The position numbers and the translations under genes are program-made. A stretch of 35,082 nt of DNA from positions 1 through 35,082 of the forward strand of contig NZ_CABFVH010000051.1 of assembly GCF_902141855.1 (NCBI RefSeq), read 5' to 3'. Positions 1 through 7,526 of this stretch are shown piece after piece. The DNA is from Methylobacterium dankookense. GTDB taxonomy: Bacteria > Pseudomonadota > Alphaproteobacteria > Rhizobiales > Beijerinckiaceae. The notes under the pieces were generated by a model. The model was not told the DNA's origin. It was given only the letters and a program-made list of their open reading frames with translations, and ran no database searches. Numbering within the stretch: position 1 is the first letter of the stretch; every line of letters starts with the position of its first letter.

Positions 1-24
1 ATCCGTCAGGTCGAACCGCGCCAT
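1..24 (-). CDS. IS5-family transposase, first 8 codons only
   Basis: The visible residues are MARFDLTD, read leftward off the window edge. The start is set by an ATG preceded at about 7 bases by GAGGGAGGG. The residues match the usual beginning of DDE transposases of the IS5 family in this group of bacteria. With so few residues, another gene starting in the same way cannot be excluded. Confidence 0.45.
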
Positions 25-96
25 CCAGAACCCTCCCTCGCCAGAGGGTTAACGACGGCACGCCTCACCCGTGCCCACCGTTATGGGTTCGCGACC
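1..96 (-). mobile_element. End of an IS5-family insertion sequence (partial, runs off the left edge)
   Basis: The minus strand carries a start codon at position 24, a strong GAGGGAGGG ribosome site just upstream, and then codons for MARFDLTD before the window ends. Many IS5-family transposases of Methylobacterium and relatives begin this way (MAR-x-DLTD). The stretch between that start and position 96 would be the element's terminal region, with an outer end reading GGTCGCGAACCCATAA inward on the minus strand. The next two bases are TA, a usual target of the IS427 group, and the AGAGCATTTTC repeat starts right there. Only eight residues are visible, so the family call is an inference from the start motif plus the abrupt junction. 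Confidence 0.5.
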
Positions 97-199
97 TAGA
101 GCATTTTCCGCGGAAGTGGATACCGGTTCGGCGAAAGAGATCGCGTCAAAACAAAGATTTAGAGCCGATCTCGATTGCAGCGCGATCGGGAACGGCTCT
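97..199. repeat. Composite intergenic palindromic repeat, copy 1
   Basis: This copy has two modules. Module A (97-165) starts TAGAGCATTTTC, contains TACCGGTTCG in its centre and ends TTAGAGC, the well-known Hyphomicrobiales repeat layout; its right stem arm has decayed. Module B (161-199) starts AGAGCCG and ends CGGCTCT, giving a 7-bp perfect outer stem, with inner GATC elements. A second two-module copy lies at 9324-9428. The repeat abuts the presumed IS end and lies directly upstream of the monooxygenase remnant. Confidence 0.7.
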
Positions 200-244
200 C
201 GGGCCGTTCGCGCTCCTGTCGTGACGCATTTTCAGGAATAGGCA

Positions 245-517
245 ATGGCCGCGCGTCAGCTCCACCTCAACGTCAACCTGCTGCATTCGGGCGTCCATCC
301 GTCCGCCTGGCGCCTGCCGGAGAGCCGGCCGGACGCCTTCGTGGAGATCGGCCATTTCGTGCGCGTCGCCCGGGTGGCGGAGCGGGCGAAGCTCGACGCG
401 ATCTTCCTCGCCGACACGCCGGCCATCAACGACCGGATCGACCACCGGCCGTTCAACGCCCTGGAGCCGACGATCGTGCTCGCGAGCGTGGCGGCGGCCG
501 CCGCGCTCTCGGCCTGA
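245..517 (+). pseudogene. Truncated NtaA/DmoA-type FMN-dependent monooxygenase (N-terminal remnant)
   Basis: The 90 codons encode MAARQLHLNVNLLHSG, then WRLPES, AFVEIGHFVRVARVAERAK, LDAIFLADTPA and FNALEPTIVLASVAAA. This is the typical beginning of class C flavin monooxygenases of the nitrilotriacetate/dimethyl-sulfide family, which are normally about 440 residues. The frame ends after ALSA at a TGA, so about four fifths of the protein is missing. One frame over, the same DNA reads ALGLTPTTE, close to the IGLxxTxST motif that should follow, so a frameshift and then a deletion are likely. AGGAAT upstream of the ATG is a plausible ribosome site. From 518 to 698 I see no further homology and no gene. 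The enzyme cannot work as encoded. Confidence 0.75.
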
Positions 518-698
518 CCCCGACCACGGAGGATGACGATGACGGAACGCCAGATCGCCGGCTTCGCGGCGCGCCCCTGCACTGAGCCGCACTGAGCCTG
601 CCTCCCCGACTGGCCCGGCCCGCCCCCGCGCCTTAGACTTCCCGCCCAGGAGGCGCGCCGGGTGGACCGGCGCGGCCATCCCCGGGTGGAGAAGCGCC

Positions 699-2414
699 GT
701 GCAGATCGGATCCATCGGCCTCGACCGGGGCCTGACCAATTACGGCGACCGCGACTTCGCCCGCTTCCTGCGCCGCTCCTTCGCCCGCTCCATGGGCATC
801 TCGCCCGGCCTGCTCTCGAAGCCGGTGGTCGGCATCGCCATGACGCCCTCGGGCTTCAACAACTGCCACCGCTCCATGCCGGAACTCGTCGAGGCGGTCT
901 CGCGCGGCGTGCTGGCGGCCGGCGCCCTGCCGCGGCCCTTCCCCACCGTGTCGCTCGGCGAGGTTTTCCTCAACCCGACCAGCATGATGTACCGCAACCT
1001 CATGGCCATGGACACCGAGGAGATGATCCAGGCCCAGCCGATGGACGCGGTCGTGCTCATCGGCGGTTGCGACAAGACCGTGCCGGCCCAGCTCATGGGC
1101 GCGGCCTCCGCCGACCTGCCCGCGGTGCAGCTCGTCACCGGGCCGATGTCGACCGGCCGCCACCGCGGCCAGCGCCTCGGCGCCTGCACCGATTGCCGCG
1201 GCTTCTGGGCGAAGTACCGCGCCGGCACGGTGGACGCTGAGGAGATCGCCGAGGTCGAGGGCCGGCTCTCGGTCACGGCCGGCACCTGCGCGGTGATGGG
1301 CACCGCCTCGACCATGGCCTGCATCGCGGAGGCGCTCGGGATGTCGCTGCCCGGCACCGCCGCGATCCCGGCGGTCCATTCCGACCGCCTCGTGGCGGCC
1401 GAGGAGAGCGGGCGCGCCGCCGTGCGCCTGATCGAGACGAAGATCCGCCCCTCCCAGGTCATCACGCAGAAGTCGGTCGAGAACGCGATCCGGGTGCTGA
1501 TGGCCTTGTCGGGCTCGACCAACGCCATCGTGCATCTCACGGCCATCGCCGGCCGGCTCGGCATCCGCATCCCGCCGGAGCGCTTCAACCAGATCTCGGA
1601 CGAGACCCCGGTTCTGGTCGACCTGAAGCCGGTCGGCCAGGGCTACATGGAGGATTTCCACGCCGCCGGCGGCATGGGCGCACTCTTGCGCGAGCTGAAG
1701 CCGCTGCTGCACCTCGACACCCTCGACATCGAGGGCCGGACGCTCGCTGAGCGCCTGGAGGAGCCGGCCGGCTGGACCGACCGCGCGATCATCCGGTCAT
1801 CCTCCGATCCGGTCTCGCCGGTGGGCGGGCTGGTCTCGCTCTCAGGGACCCTCGCGCCGGACGGGGCGATCTTCAAGCGCGCGGCGGCGACGCCCGAGCT
1901 GTTCGAGTCGGAGGGGCGGGCCGTGGTGTTCACGGGGCTCGAGGACCTCAGCCGGCGCATCGACGATCCGGACCTCGCGGTGGGCGCGAACGACATCCTG
2001 GTCCTGCAGAATGCCGGCCCGCACGCGGCGGGCATGCCGGAGGCGGGCTACCTGCCGATCCCGAAGAAGCTGGCGCAGGCCGGCGTGAAGGACATGGTGC
2101 GGATCTCGGACGCGCGCATGTCCGGCACGGCCTTCGGCTCGATCGTGCTGCACGTGGCGCCGGAGGCCGCGATCGGCGGTCCGCTGGCGGCGGTGCGCGA
2201 CGGCGACCGCATCCGGCTCTCGATCCGCGACAAGCGCGTCGACCTGCTGGTCGAGCCCGAGGAGATCGCCCGGCGGATGGACGGCTTCACGCCGCCGCCG
2301 GCCCCGACGCGGGGCTACAAGGCGCTCTACCGGCGGACCGTCACGCAGGCGCCCGAGGGCTGCGACTTCGACTTCCTGGCGGCCCCGGCGCCGAGTCCCG
2401 CCTCCGACCGGTGA
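699..2414 (+). CDS. IlvD/Edd-family sugar-acid dehydratase (L-arabinonate dehydratase-like)
   Basis: A 571-residue cytoplasmic Fe-S dehydratase that should remove water from an aldonic acid to give a 2-keto-3-deoxy acid. Candidate [2Fe-2S] ligands are Cys56 (SGFNNCHRS), Cys124 (GGCDKTVPA) and Cys197 (GTCAVMGTAST). Their spacing equals that of the characterised Rhizobium L-arabinonate dehydratase (Cys59, Cys127, Cys200), which is why I prefer this subgroup to dihydroxy-acid dehydratase (IlvD) or Edd. Lys126 is the usual carbamylated magnesium ligand, and Ser475 in DARMSG is the candidate catalytic alkoxide. The start is GTG at 699, chosen because GGAGAAG lies just upstream and the protein then has family length. 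An aldehyde dehydrogenase follows after 78 bases on the same strand, suggesting a shared sugar-acid route. The exact substrate (arabinonate, xylonate, fuconate or other) cannot be read from sequence. Confidence 0.85.
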   Translation: MQIGSIGLDRGLTNYGDRDFARFLRRSFARSMGISPGLLSKPVVGIAMTPSGFNNCHRSMPELVEAVSRGVLAAGALPRPFPTVSLGEVFLNPTSMMYRNLMAMDTEEMIQAQPMDAVVLIGGCDKTVPAQLMGAASADLPAVQLVTGPMSTGRHRGQRLGACTDCRGFWAKYRAGTVDAEEIAEVEGRLSVTAGTCAVMGTASTMACIAEALGMSLPGTAAIPAVHSDRLVAAEESGRAAVRLIETKIRPSQVITQKSVENAIRVLMALSGSTNAIVHLTAIAGRLGIRIPPERFNQISDETPVLVDLKPVGQGYMEDFHAAGGMGALLRELKPLLHLDTLDIEGRTLAERLEEPAGWTDRAIIRSSSDPVSPVGGLVSLSGTLAPDGAIFKRAAATPELFESEGRAVVFTGLEDLSRRIDDPDLAVGANDILVLQNAGPHAAGMPEAGYLPIPKKLAQAGVKDMVRISDARMSGTAFGSIVLHVAPEAAIGGPLAAVRDGDRIRLSIRDKRVDLLVEPEEIARRMDGFTPPPAPTRGYKALYRRTVTQAPEGCDFDFLAAPAPSPASDR

Positions 2415-2492
2415 CGGCGATCCGGCGTCCCCTTCGCCGGAGAGCGCTCTAGATCGTGCTGCGCGAGGCTCCGGGACGCGAGGAGAGGCAGG

Positions 2493-3977
2493 ATGGCGCT
2501 CGAACGATTCCGCAACACCGTGGCGGGCCGCGCCTGCGAGAGCGCGACCGGGCGCTGGTTCACCACCGCCAACCCCTTCGACGGGCGCGACTGGGCCGAA
2601 TTGCCCCGCTGCGGCCCGGAGGATGCCGAGGCCGCGATCGAGGCCGCCCACGCTGCCTTCACCAAGGGGCCGTGGCCGGCCCTCTCGGCCACCAACCGCG
2701 GCAAGCTCCTGCGCCGTCTCGGCGACCTCGTCGCCCGCGACGCGGAAACGCTCGCGGCCCTGGAGGTGCGCGACAACGGCAAGCTCTACGCCGAGATGGT
2801 CGGCCAGCTCCGCTACATCCCCGAGTGGTTCCACTATTACGGCGGACTCGCCGACAAGATCGAGGGCGGCGTCCTGCCGCTCGATAAGCCGGATCTGTTC
2901 ACCTACACCAAGCGCGAGCCGCTCGGCGTGATCGTCTGCATCACGCCGTGGAACTCGCCCCTGATGCTGCTCACCTGGAAGCTCGCCCCAGCGCTCGCCG
3001 CCGGCAACACCGTGGTGATCAAGCCGTCCGAGTTCACCTCCTGCTCGACGCTCGCCCTCATGGATCTCGTGCGTGAGGCGGGCTTCCCCGACGGCGTCGT
3101 CAACACGGTGACGGGCTACGGCGCCGAGGTCGGGCCGGCTCTCTGCGAGCACCGCCACGTCGCCAAGGTCGCCTTCACGGGCGGGGATGCGACGGGTGCC
3201 GCGGTCTACGCGGCGGCCGCCAAGGGCATCAAGCACGTCACGCTGGAGCTCGGCGGCAAGTCGCCCAACATCGTCTTCGCCGACGCCAATCTCGACCACG
3301 CGGTCAAGGGCGCGATCTCCGGCATCTTCGCGGCCTCGGGCCAGACCTGCATCGCCGGCTCGCGCCTCCTCGTGCAGCGCTCGGTCTACGAGGAGGTCTC
3401 CCGCCGCCTCGTGGACTTCGCCGCGCAGGCCAAGCTCGGCAATCCGATGGATGCCGCCACCCAGGTCGGCCCCATCACCACCCAGCCGCAGCGCGAGAAG
3501 GTGCTGTCCTACATCGAGGTCGCCCGCAGCGAGGGCGCGCGCTGCCTGCTCGGCGGCGGCAGGCCCGAGGCGCCGGAGCTGGCCCAGGGCTGGTTCGTGC
3601 AGCCGACGATCTTCGGCGAGGTCTCGAACGCCATGCGCATCGCGCAGGAGGAGGTGTTCGGCCCCGTGCTCTCGATCATCCCGTTCGAGGACGAGGACCA
3701 CGCCGTCGAGATCGCCAACGACAGCCTCTACGGCCTCGCGGCCGGCATCTGGACCACCGACCTCCGCCGCGCGCTGCGGCTGCCCGACCGGATCCGGGCC
3801 GGCACGGTCTGGGTCAACACCTACCGGGCGGTGAGCGTGATGGCGCCCTTCGGCGGCTACAAGCGCAGCGGCATCGGCCGCGAGAACGGCCAGTCGGCGA
3901 TCGACGAATATCTCCAGACCAAGAGCGTCTGGATCAACCTCGCCGAGGACGTGCCGAACCCCTTCGTGATGCGCTGA
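2493..3977 (+). CDS. NAD(P)-dependent aldehyde dehydrogenase
   Basis: A 494-residue soluble ALDH-superfamily enzyme oxidising an aldehyde to the acid. Key residues are visible: Asn154 in TPWNSP, Lys177 and Glu180 in IKPSE (a glutamate here usually goes with NAD preference), the general base Glu252 in LELGGKSPN, and the nucleophile Cys286 in SGQTCIAGSR. The C-terminal FGGYKRSGIGRENG motif is intact. The ATG is preceded by GAGGAGAGGCAGG, a good ribosome site. Its position behind the sugar-acid dehydratase suggests a semialdehyde of that pathway as substrate, such as 2-oxoglutarate semialdehyde. The sequence also resembles betaine- or hydroxymuconic-type dehydrogenases, so the substrate is an inference from position only. 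Confidence 0.88.
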   Translation: MALERFRNTVAGRACESATGRWFTTANPFDGRDWAELPRCGPEDAEAAIEAAHAAFTKGPWPALSATNRGKLLRRLGDLVARDAETLAALEVRDNGKLYAEMVGQLRYIPEWFHYYGGLADKIEGGVLPLDKPDLFTYTKREPLGVIVCITPWNSPLMLLTWKLAPALAAGNTVVIKPSEFTSCSTLALMDLVREAGFPDGVVNTVTGYGAEVGPALCEHRHVAKVAFTGGDATGAAVYAAAAKGIKHVTLELGGKSPNIVFADANLDHAVKGAISGIFAASGQTCIAGSRLLVQRSVYEEVSRRLVDFAAQAKLGNPMDAATQVGPITTQPQREKVLSYIEVARSEGARCLLGGGRPEAPELAQGWFVQPTIFGEVSNAMRIAQEEVFGPVLSIIPFEDEDHAVEIANDSLYGLAAGIWTTDLRRALRLPDRIRAGTVWVNTYRAVSVMAPFGGYKRSGIGRENGQSAIDEYLQTKSVWINLAEDVPNPFVMR

Positions 3978-4063
3978 GGGCTCGATAATCGCCCGTTGAT
4001 CGGAGCGGCCATGCCGTAGCCTCTCACGCGGCGCGGTCCAAAATACCGGTCAGGTCACCATCG

Positions 4064-4082
4064 TCCGCCGCCTCGCGGCGGA
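4064..4082. terminator. Hairpin between convergent genes, candidate bidirectional terminator
   Basis: TCCGCCGC and GCGGCGGA form a perfect 8-bp stem around a CTC loop. It sits in the 154-base gap between the ends of the aldehyde dehydrogenase (plus strand) and the sulfhydrylase (minus strand). There is no T-run on either side, so if it terminates transcription it does so as a GC-only hairpin or with Rho. Confidence 0.4.
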
Positions 4083-4131
4083 AGGCTGCGAGTAGCCGCG
4101 GCCTGGACGCGTCGGCGTAGCGTACCTTTGC

Positions 4132-5436
4132 TCAGTCGAGCTTGGCCAGCGCCTGCGCGATGTCGGCGATCAGGTCCTCGACGTTCTCAAGGCCGACCGA
4201 GAGGCGCACCGTCTCGGAGCCGACGCGGGCGGCGTCGCGCTCCTCGGGGCGGAGCTGGCGGTGCGTGGTCGAGGCTGGGTGGATCGCCAGCGACTTGATC
4301 TCGCCGATGTTCACGAGGTGCGAGATCAGCTCCAGGCCCATGATGAAGCGGATCGCGTCCGGCTCGCCGCCCTTCAGCGCGAAGGTGAAGATCGAGCCGG
4401 GCCCCTGCGGCACGTAGCGCTCGGCCAGCGCCGCGCCCTCCTGCCCGGGCAGGCCCGGATAGCTGACCCAGGCGACCTTCGGATGGTCTTTAAGATAGGC
4501 CGCCACCGTCCGCGCATTGGCGCAGTGGCGGGCCATGCGCAGCGGCAGCGTCTCGATGCCGGTGAGCGTCAGGAAGGCGTTCATCGGCGAGAGGCCGGGG
4601 CCGAGGTCGCGCAGGCCGAACAGGCGGCAGGCCACGGCGAAGGGCATGTCCGGAAAGCGCTCGCGCACCACCAGCCCCTCGTAATCCGGCCAGGGCGCGT
4701 TGATCAGGTCGTAGCGGTCCGCGCGCGCCCAGTCGAAGCGGCCGGCATCGCAGATCACGCCGCCGATGGTCTGGCCGGAGCCGCCGAGGAACTTCGAGGT
4801 CGAGTGGACCACGATGTCGGCCCCGTGCTCGATCGGCCGGATCAGGGCCGGGGAGGCGAGGGTGTTGTCGACGACGAGGGGCAGGCCGTGGCGCTTGGCC
4901 ACCGCGGCGATGCCCTCGAGGTCCATCACGGCGGCGCAGGGATTGACGATCGACTCGCAGACGATCGCCCGGGTCCGCGGCGTGATCGCCGCCTCGAAAT
5001 CCTCGGGCGTCAGGCCCGCGGCGAACTGGGGATGCAGGTCGTAGCGCCCGTCGAGGCGGCGCATCAGGCCGAGCGAGCCGCCGAACAGGCGCGGCGAGGC
5101 GACGTAGGCGTCCCCTGAGCGCAGCAGCGTCATCAGCACGAGGAGCACCGCCGACTGCCCGGAGGAGACGGCGACCGCGGCCTTGGCGCCTTCGAGGTCG
5201 GCCACCCGCCGCTCCAGCGCGGCGACCGTCGGGTTCGAGCCGCGCGAGTAGGAGAAGCCGGTGCGCCGCATGGCGAAGATGTCGGCGGCCTGCTCCGTCG
5301 AATCGAAGACGAAGCCGTTCGTGAAGTAGATCGGCTGCACCCGCGCGCCCGTGGCCGGGTCGGGGCTCGCCCCCGCATGGATCGCCCGCGTGGCGAAGCG
5401 GTGGGTCTTGGCGGGGGTGGCCTTGGCGTCCGTCAT
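4132..5436 (-). CDS. metY: O-acetylhomoserine (or O-succinylhomoserine) sulfhydrylase, PLP-dependent
   Basis: A 434-residue cytoplasmic enzyme of the Cys/Met-metabolism PLP family. It would replace the acyl group of an activated homoserine with sulfide to form homocysteine for methionine synthesis. The PLP lysine is Lys215 in HSTSKFLGG; other family marks are YSRGSNPT (residues 63-70), SSGQSAVL (91-98), VVDNTLASP (188-196) and the C-terminal RLSVGLE. Length matches the MetY type (about 430) rather than the shorter cystathionine synthases or lyases (about 390). I cannot decide between acetyl- and succinyl-homoserine. It is the last of three same-strand genes after the HWE kinase and receiver; the 51-base gap to the receiver would allow cotranscription, but a functional link is not evident. 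Confidence 0.82.
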   Translation of the reverse strand: MTDAKATPAKTHRFATRAIHAGASPDPATGARVQPIYFTNGFVFDSTEQAADIFAMRRTGFSYSRGSNPTVAALERRVADLEGAKAAVAVSSGQSAVLLVLMTLLRSGDAYVASPRLFGGSLGLMRRLDGRYDLHPQFAAGLTPEDFEAAITPRTRAIVCESIVNPCAAVMDLEGIAAVAKRHGLPLVVDNTLASPALIRPIEHGADIVVHSTSKFLGGSGQTIGGVICDAGRFDWARADRYDLINAPWPDYEGLVVRERFPDMPFAVACRLFGLRDLGPGLSPMNAFLTLTGIETLPLRMARHCANARTVAAYLKDHPKVAWVSYPGLPGQEGAALAERYVPQGPGSIFTFALKGGEPDAIRFIMGLELISHLVNIGEIKSLAIHPASTTHRQLRPEERDAARVGSETVRLSVGLENVEDLIADIAQALAKLD

Positions 5437-5487
5437 CGGATCAGGATTTCTGTTCGGAGGCGAAGAGGGAGCTCGCCTGCGCCGGGC

Positions 5488-5874
5488 TCAGGCCGCGCGG
5501 CGGGCGAAGGCGCGCAGGGTGCGCACCAGGGTCGTCGGCTCGTAGGGCTTGGGGATGAAGCGGGCGCCATCGGGCATGTCGTCCGGGCCGGGCGTGCCCA
5601 TGCCGGAGACGATGAGGACCGGGATCGACGGCCAGCGATCGGCGACGAGACGGGCGAGGGCGAAGCCGTCCATGGAGCCCTGGGGCATGTCGACGTCGGT
5701 CATCAGGATGCCGACGTCGTCGCGGTTCTCCAGCACCTTCAGGGCCTTGTCGGCATGCGGCGCCTCGAGGACCGTGAAGCCGGCGTCGGACAGGGTGTCG
5801 GAGGCCTCCATCAGCAGGAGACCGTCATCTTCCACGAGGAGAACGACGGGTTGCTCGGGAGGGGTTTCGGGCAT
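5488..5874 (-). CDS. Single-domain response regulator (receiver only)
   Basis: A 128-residue CheY-like receiver with no output domain. The acidic pocket is VEDD near residue 15, the phosphoacceptor is Asp60 in TDVDMP, and the conserved lysine is Lys109 in IPKPYEP. I start it at ATG 5874 (MPETPPEQP); the frame is open a further 22 codons upstream, but those residues are Arg/Gly/Pro-rich and unlike a receiver. A TTGACG (5935-5940) with a poor TAGGCC 17 bases on may be a promoter on the minus strand. It follows the HWE kinase by 100 bases and is its likely partner. Such receivers often sit with HWE kinases in Methylobacterium and modulate other kinases rather than DNA. Confidence 0.85.
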   Translation of the reverse strand: MPETPPEQPVVLLVEDDGLLLMEASDTLSDAGFTVLEAPHADKALKVLENRDDVGILMTDVDMPQGSMDGFALARLVADRWPSIPVLIVSGMGTPGPDDMPDGARFIPKPYEPTTLVRTLRAFARRAA

Positions 5875-5974
5875 CAGGATCCGCGGGCGCTCTCTCGAAC
5901 CGGCGAGGGCGGGCCTATTCCCCGTGCCCGCCCCCGTCAAGGCGCGACGGCTACCGGCCCGAGAGGGGCGGCCC

Positions 5975-7255
5975 TCATCCCGCCACGAGGCCGGAGAGCG
6001 GCGCGTCGAGGGTCAGGACGACGCCGGTCTCGGGATAGGCGAGATGCGCCGAGCCGCCGACCCCGTAGGCGAGGCTGCGCTGGATCAGCCGCGAGCCGAA
6101 GCCGGAGCGGGCGGGCGGGGTCACCGGCGGCCCGCCGCTCTCCTCCCAGCGGAAGCGGAACCGGCGCGCCTCCTCCGGCCCGGCGACCTCCCAGGTGATC
6201 GCCACGCGGCCGGCGGGCGTCGAGAGCGCGCCGTACTTCGCCGCGTTGGTGCCGAGCTCGTGCAGCATCAGCGCGAGCGTCAGGCCGGTGCGCGCGGCGA
6301 GCGTCAGGTCGGGGCCGGAGACCGCGAAGCGGCCGGGCTCGCCGCCGCCATGGAGCGTCACCGCGGTGCCGACGAGATCGGCGAGCCCGGCGCTCGACCA
6401 CGAGCCCTGCAGCAGCACCTCGTGGGCGCGGGCCAGGGCGAAGAGCCGCGCGCCGAGCGCCTCGCCCGCGGCGGCGAGCGAATCGGCGTTGCGCAGGGTC
6501 TGCGCGCTGATCGCCTGGACCATGGCCAGGGTGTTCTTCACCCGGTGGGCGAGTTCCTGCATCAGCAGGGTCTGGCGGTCCTCGTTCTGCTTCAGCTCGG
6601 TGATGTCGCGGGACACGGCCAGGATCCGCTCGGGCCGCCCGTCGGCCCCGTCGATCGGCGTCACCGCGATGTCCCACCAGGTCTCGGCACCGCCGCGCCC
6701 CAGCCGCGCCTGGAAGCGGCGCGGGCGCCCGGCCCGGGCCGCGTCGAGGGCCGCCTTCACCGCCGCCCGGCTCTCGGGCGCCGACCAGAAGGCCGCCCAG
6801 GGCTGGCCGATCAGGGCGGCGTGGTTGGCCACCCCGAACATGGCGGGGCCGTTCGCGCTGACGGTGATCATGCGCCCGTCGAGGTCCAGCACCTTCACGC
6901 AATCGGTGCTGGTCCAGAGGATGCGGCGGTTGAACTCCTCGCTGGCGCGCAGCTGCAGGTTCAGCTCCTCGGCATCGGCGAGGCGCGCGCTCCGGTCCGC
7001 GAGGTCGATCCGGTGCTTGGCGTCGAGGGCCTCGGACTCGGCCCGGATCCGCTCCGCCTCGGCGCGGCTCGCGTCGCGCTCGGAGGCGACGATCTGGCCG
7101 AGCCGCGCGTTGCGCAGCAGCTCGGCATCGGCCTGGCGGTGCGCCTGGATCAGCAGGGCCCGCAGATGCCGGTTCTCGGTCTCCAGCGAAGCGAGGCGGC
7201 GCGTGACGCCGCCGTCCTCGACAGGGATTCTCCCGACAAGCGTGATCGTGTCCAT
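5975..7255 (-). CDS. HWE-family PAS sensor histidine kinase
   Basis: A soluble sensor kinase of 426 residues, with alternative starts at 7276 and 7288 adding up to 11 residues. The N-terminus (about 20-105) is rich in Arg, Glu and Ala and probably a coiled coil. A PAS domain follows (about 108-225, with TSTDCVKVLDLDGRM and ending VSRDITELKQ). The phosphorylated histidine is His237 in ELAHRVKNTLAMV. The HWE signature is present: the N-box His332 in LHELGTNAAKYGALS and the W-x-E at 370-372. No transmembrane segment is seen, so the signal is cytoplasmic, possibly redox or light through the PAS pocket; no LOV cysteine motif (NCRFLQ) is present. The receiver immediately downstream is the probable phosphate acceptor. 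Confidence 0.87.
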   Translation of the reverse strand: MDTITLVGRIPVEDGGVTRRLASLETENRHLRALLIQAHRQADAELLRNARLGQIVASERDASRAEAERIRAESEALDAKHRIDLADRSARLADAEELNLQLRASEEFNRRILWTSTDCVKVLDLDGRMITVSANGPAMFGVANHAALIGQPWAAFWSAPESRAAVKAALDAARAGRPRRFQARLGRGGAETWWDIAVTPIDGADGRPERILAVSRDITELKQNEDRQTLLMQELAHRVKNTLAMVQAISAQTLRNADSLAAAGEALGARLFALARAHEVLLQGSWSSAGLADLVGTAVTLHGGGEPGRFAVSGPDLTLAARTGLTLALMLHELGTNAAKYGALSTPAGRVAITWEVAGPEEARRFRFRWEESGGPPVTPPARSGFGSRLIQRSLAYGVGGSAHLAYPETGVVLTLDAPLSGLVAG

Positions 7256-7526
7256 CGCCGCCCCCGCGGCGCCGCTCATGGCCCGCAACCGTGCGGACGC
7301 ATCGGCACCCGACCCGACGAGCGCGCGAGGGCGGCGGCAGGGTTTCCTGGCTCGGGCGCAGCCCGGCGGCTTCAGCCGCTTCTGATCATGCGCCTCGACC
7401 GCGGTCCCGCGATTCGTAGGGTACGCTCAAGCTAGCACGGTGCGCGGCCCGCACAAGCATCCTGTGCCTGCCATCACTGATTTCCCTGACACGGAAAGCT
7501 TGACTGTCGCCTCGCGCGGGCTCGGT

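Noticed and set aside
5488..7255. PhyR/PhyK general stress pair
   Set aside because: The receiver protein has no sigma-like domain, and neither nepR nor ecfG is adjacent.
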